Shown: piece by piece, positions 62,333-64,000 of the stretch
Layout of the letters: every line of letters begins with the position of its first letter
Numbering within the stretch: position 1 is the first letter of the stretch
Assembly (NCBI GenBank): GCA_017463585.1
Contig: JAFTOX010000024.1
Location: 1-64,000 of the forward strand
Length of the DNA stretch: 64,000 nt
Reading direction: 5' to 3'
DNA from: Rikenellaceae bacterium
GTDB lineage: Bacteria > Bacteroidota > Bacteroidia > Bacteroidales > Rikenellaceae
Position numbers and translations under genes: made by a program
The notes under the pieces: generated by a model
The model's input: the letters and a program-made list of their open reading frames with translations, nothing else
What the model was told of the DNA's origin: nothing
The model's database searches: none

Positions 62333-63361
62333 CTACTTTTTGAGTTTTTCGACTGCGCGGCACAAGTAGGCGTCGATGTCGTTACTCAACTTGTGATAAA
62401 GGAAACAATCCGTATAGTTCTCATTATCAAGTAGTACATCACGCACGTTACGCAGCTGGTTGCTATAATTGCTCAGTTCGTTGCTCAGCGCCTGACCACG
62501 TTGCGACGAGGAGTTGATACGCGACACCGACATACAACGCAGACGCTCGCAAACAGCATTCAGAGTGATCATCACCACGTTGTCCATCAGTGTATGGCCG
62601 TGCATATATAAATAGGTATCCTCGGGATAGACCCCCATATCCTGCAACTCGCGGGCGAAATCGTCGATACGCTCGGCAATATCGGGACGTGAATTTTCGA
62701 GCGACGTGCGACGACGCGACACCTGACGCGACAACCAATCGAGCGTTGTACGGGCATTGTCATCGGGTTCGAGGTAGTTGATTTTCACGCTATTGCGGAA
62801 GTCCGACAGCTGGAAAACATTGATATCGCTATCGCGTGCCGAGAGTGCATACCACAAAAACAGAGGATAGATCGTGCGCGAATACTCAGCCATAAACTTC
62901 TCGAAATCGAAGATTCGGGTATCGTTCTTAGTGGCACGCACGCAGACATTGTGCAGCGACGGAGCATAGCAGACGTAATTCTCAGTGGCATAGGCGTATG
63001 TGTGGAACATAAACGGAGCTTCGACAATCTTACGCGACTCGGCGCGATGTTTCTGGAAGAGGTAGTCGAAGTCGCCATCGACACACAACAACATCTGCTC
63101 GTTACTCTGCGGAATGAGTGCTTCGAGCACCTTTTTACCCTTTGCCATATCGGGGCGGTTGGGCACCGAAATTTCGAACACGTAGTAGGGATTATCGAAG
63201 TGGTCGAAGATACCACGCCAGAAGGCAACGTCCTCATAACCTTCGACATAGACCCTCACCAAACGTTTCGACGGATCGACCGGCAGGCGATCGTAATTGA
63301 CCGTCTGCATCTCGCGCTTCGAGCGGTTGGCGCGCCCTCTATTGAATACCACCTTTGTCAT
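62333..63361 (-). CDS. DUF4435 (Toprim-like) protein
   Basis: From ATG 63361 (MTKVVFNRGRANRS) the protein has 342 residues. The N-terminal part has a Toprim-like pattern, VRVYVEGYEDVAFWRGIFD (first acidic motif) and MLLCVDGDFDYLF (DxD motif). ENYVCYAPSLHNVCV and a helical C-terminal half follow. This fits DUF4435, found beside ABC-type ATPases in some defence-like loci and also alone. No ATPase gene is adjacent here. A nuclease or nucleotide role is possible but unproved. Its promoter faces and overlaps that of the SUI1 gene. Confidence 0.82.
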   Translation of the reverse strand: MTKVVFNRGRANRSKREMQTVNYDRLPVDPSKRLVRVYVEGYEDVAFWRGIFDHFDNPYYVFEISVPNRPDMAKGKKVLEALIPQSNEQMLLCVDGDFDYLFQKHRAESRKIVEAPFMFHTYAYATENYVCYAPSLHNVCVRATKNDTRIFDFEKFMAEYSRTIYPLFLWYALSARDSDINVFQLSDFRNSVKINYLEPDDNARTTLDWLSRQVSRRRTSLENSRPDIAERIDDFARELQDMGVYPEDTYLYMHGHTLMDNVVMITLNAVCERLRCMSVSRINSSSQRGQALSNELSNYSNQLRNVRDVLLDNENYTDCFLYHKLSNDIDAYLCRAVEKLKK

Positions 63362-63370
63362 ACTTGCACA

Positions 63371-63397
63371 CAAATATAGCAAAAATTCGTATATTTG
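63371..63397. promoter_or_regulatory. Interlocked divergent promoters
   Basis: TATATTTG on the minus strand (63371-63378) serves the DUF4435 gene and TATATTTG on the plus strand (63390-63397) serves the SUI1 gene. Each -33 box (TTG 63364-63366 for plus, TTG complement 63399-63401 for minus) lies beyond the other's -7 box. The DUF4435 leader would be only a few nucleotides. Confidence 0.6.
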
Positions 63398-63418
63398 CCA
63401 AAAATAATTTAGACCGAA

Positions 63419-63766
63419 ATGAGCAACAACGATTGGAAAGCGCGATTAAACGTAGTTTACTCCACCAACCCTGACTTTCAGTACACCACCGATGAGCCCG
63501 AAGAGGAAACTACCCTGCCCCCTTCGCAGCAACAACTGCGAGTGTGGCTCGACCGCAAACAGCGTGCGGGTAAAGTAGTTACGCTGGTACGTGGTTTCGT
63601 AGGTTCGCACGACGATTTGAAGGAGCTGGCCTCGCTGCTCAAAAGCCGTTGTGGTGTGGGCGGATCGGCCAAAGATGGCGAGATTATCATTCAAGGCGAC
63701 TTCCGCGACCGCATTGTCGACATTCTGACACGCGAGGGTTACAAAGCCAAAAAAGCGGGCGCATAA
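63419..63766 (+). CDS. SUI1/eIF1-like translation factor (YciH family)
   Basis: The 115-residue protein has the SUI1 core: LRVWLDRKQRAGKVVTLVRGFVGSHDDLKELASLLKSRCGVGGSAKDGEIIIQGDFRD in overlapping parts. Bacterial YciH-type proteins resemble eukaryotic eIF1 and may check start-site choice. The N-terminal 35 residues are acidic and variable. A large exported-protein gene follows 20 bp downstream. Confidence 0.92.
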   Translation: MSNNDWKARLNVVYSTNPDFQYTTDEPEEETTLPPSQQQLRVWLDRKQRAGKVVTLVRGFVGSHDDLKELASLLKSRCGVGGSAKDGEIIIQGDFRDRIVDILTREGYKAKKAGA

Positions 63767-63786
63767 TCACACGCCCGAACTGCGCT

Positions 63787-64000
63787 ATGAGGCTGTGGAT
63801 CAAGATATTGTTTGCGGTATTCGCACTGACCTTCGCGGTTGGTGCGCAGGGACAATATTACGATTGGGGCACCGATCCCGCCTCGCTGCGCTGGCAACAA
63901 ATTCGCACCGATCGCTTCCGCGTGATCTACCCCGAGGAGTATGACACGATGGCACGTCGCACGCTCCACTACCTCAATGCGGCGGGGCAAGATATCGGCT
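63787..64000 (+). CDS. Exported protein, 5' fragment (runs off the right edge)
   Basis: The frame from ATG 63787 gives a signal peptide (IKILFAVFALTFAVGAQGQ) followed by YYDWGTDPASLRWQQIRTDR, FRVIYPEEYDTMARRTLHY and further residues to the edge. The DWGTDP...RWQQIRTDRFRVIYP start resembles large Bacteroidota exported proteins with beta-propeller or protease-like domains; the rest is needed to say more. It lies 20 bp after the SUI1 gene. Confidence 0.7.
   Translation, partial: MRLWIKILFAVFALTFAVGAQGQYYDWGTDPASLRWQQIRTDRFRVIYPEEYDTMARRTLHYLNAAGQDIG

Overview
The window comes from a member of the Bacteroidota, most likely order Bacteroidales and probably close to Rikenellaceae/Alistipes. The sequence evidence is a Bacteroidota-type 16S rRNA, many copies of the phylum's promoter (TTTG or TTG at -33, about 19-23 bp, then TAnnTTTG at -7), almost no Shine-Dalgarno sequences, and phylum-restricted genes (gldH, ricT, DUF6377, a C10 streptopain-like protease with a lipobox). 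The family assignment is inference. Apart from the rRNA this is chromosomal backbone with small accessory patches. I saw no tRNA, CRISPR array, prophage or intact insertion sequence.

Layout. 1-1.3 kb: 5' part of a 16S rRNA gene on the minus strand with two tandem promoters. 1.5-7.8 kb: a YiiX-like lipoprotein hydrolase, rpmI-rplT, a GH3 glycosidase, an AT-rich C10 protease/lipoprotein pair, a small winged-helix protein and a PqqD-like protein. 8-14 kb: recQ, then DEDDy exonuclease-rlmI-FkbM methyltransferase-HhH protein-rpsU. 14.8-20.7 kb: DUF6377 regulator, DUF4332 HhH protein, dsbD, an NlpE-like protein and an outer-membrane barrel. 20.9-27.5 kb: valS-ileS-dksA-like operon (minus). 28-32 kb: ECF sigma factor with a membrane partner, and lon. 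32-39 kb: DUF362 lipoprotein, BlaI/M56 sensor pair, a secreted protein with a poly-G tract at its promoter, a MATE transporter and two tandem secreted paralogues. 39.3-46.9 kb: ricT-gldH-trmB, aspartate kinase, S9 prolyl oligopeptidase, birA and gcvH. 47.3-50.4 kb: a duplicated two-gene cassette (outer-membrane barrel plus lipoprotein). 50.5-54.6 kb: greA, cardiolipin synthase, phosphodiester glycosidase and oxyR. 55-62 kb: rsfS-ftsH-cdsA-psd-AI-2E permease, then one open frame joining a riboflavin kinase domain to S-adenosylhomocysteine hydrolase. 62.3-64 kb: a DUF4435 protein, a SUI1/YciH factor and the start of a large exported protein.

Functional links. cdsA, psd and cls are phospholipid synthesis genes. 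Lon, FtsH, DsbD and OxyR cover protein quality control, thiol redox and peroxide sensing. rpmI, rplT, rpsU, valS, ileS, trmB, rlmI, rsfS and the SUI1 factor serve translation.

The most unusual features are: (1) the in-frame riboflavin kinase-AhcY fusion; (2) a family of modular hairpin repeats at gene 3' ends, in which two copies keep a GGA-capped hairpin while the stem bases co-vary; (3) a nearly identical 53-bp palindrome in two places 34 kb apart, each copy preceded by a hairpin of different sequence; (4) a 136-nt long imperfect palindrome; (5) the duplicated barrel/lipoprotein cassette; (6) a G9 tract at a promoter -33 position, suggesting phase variation.
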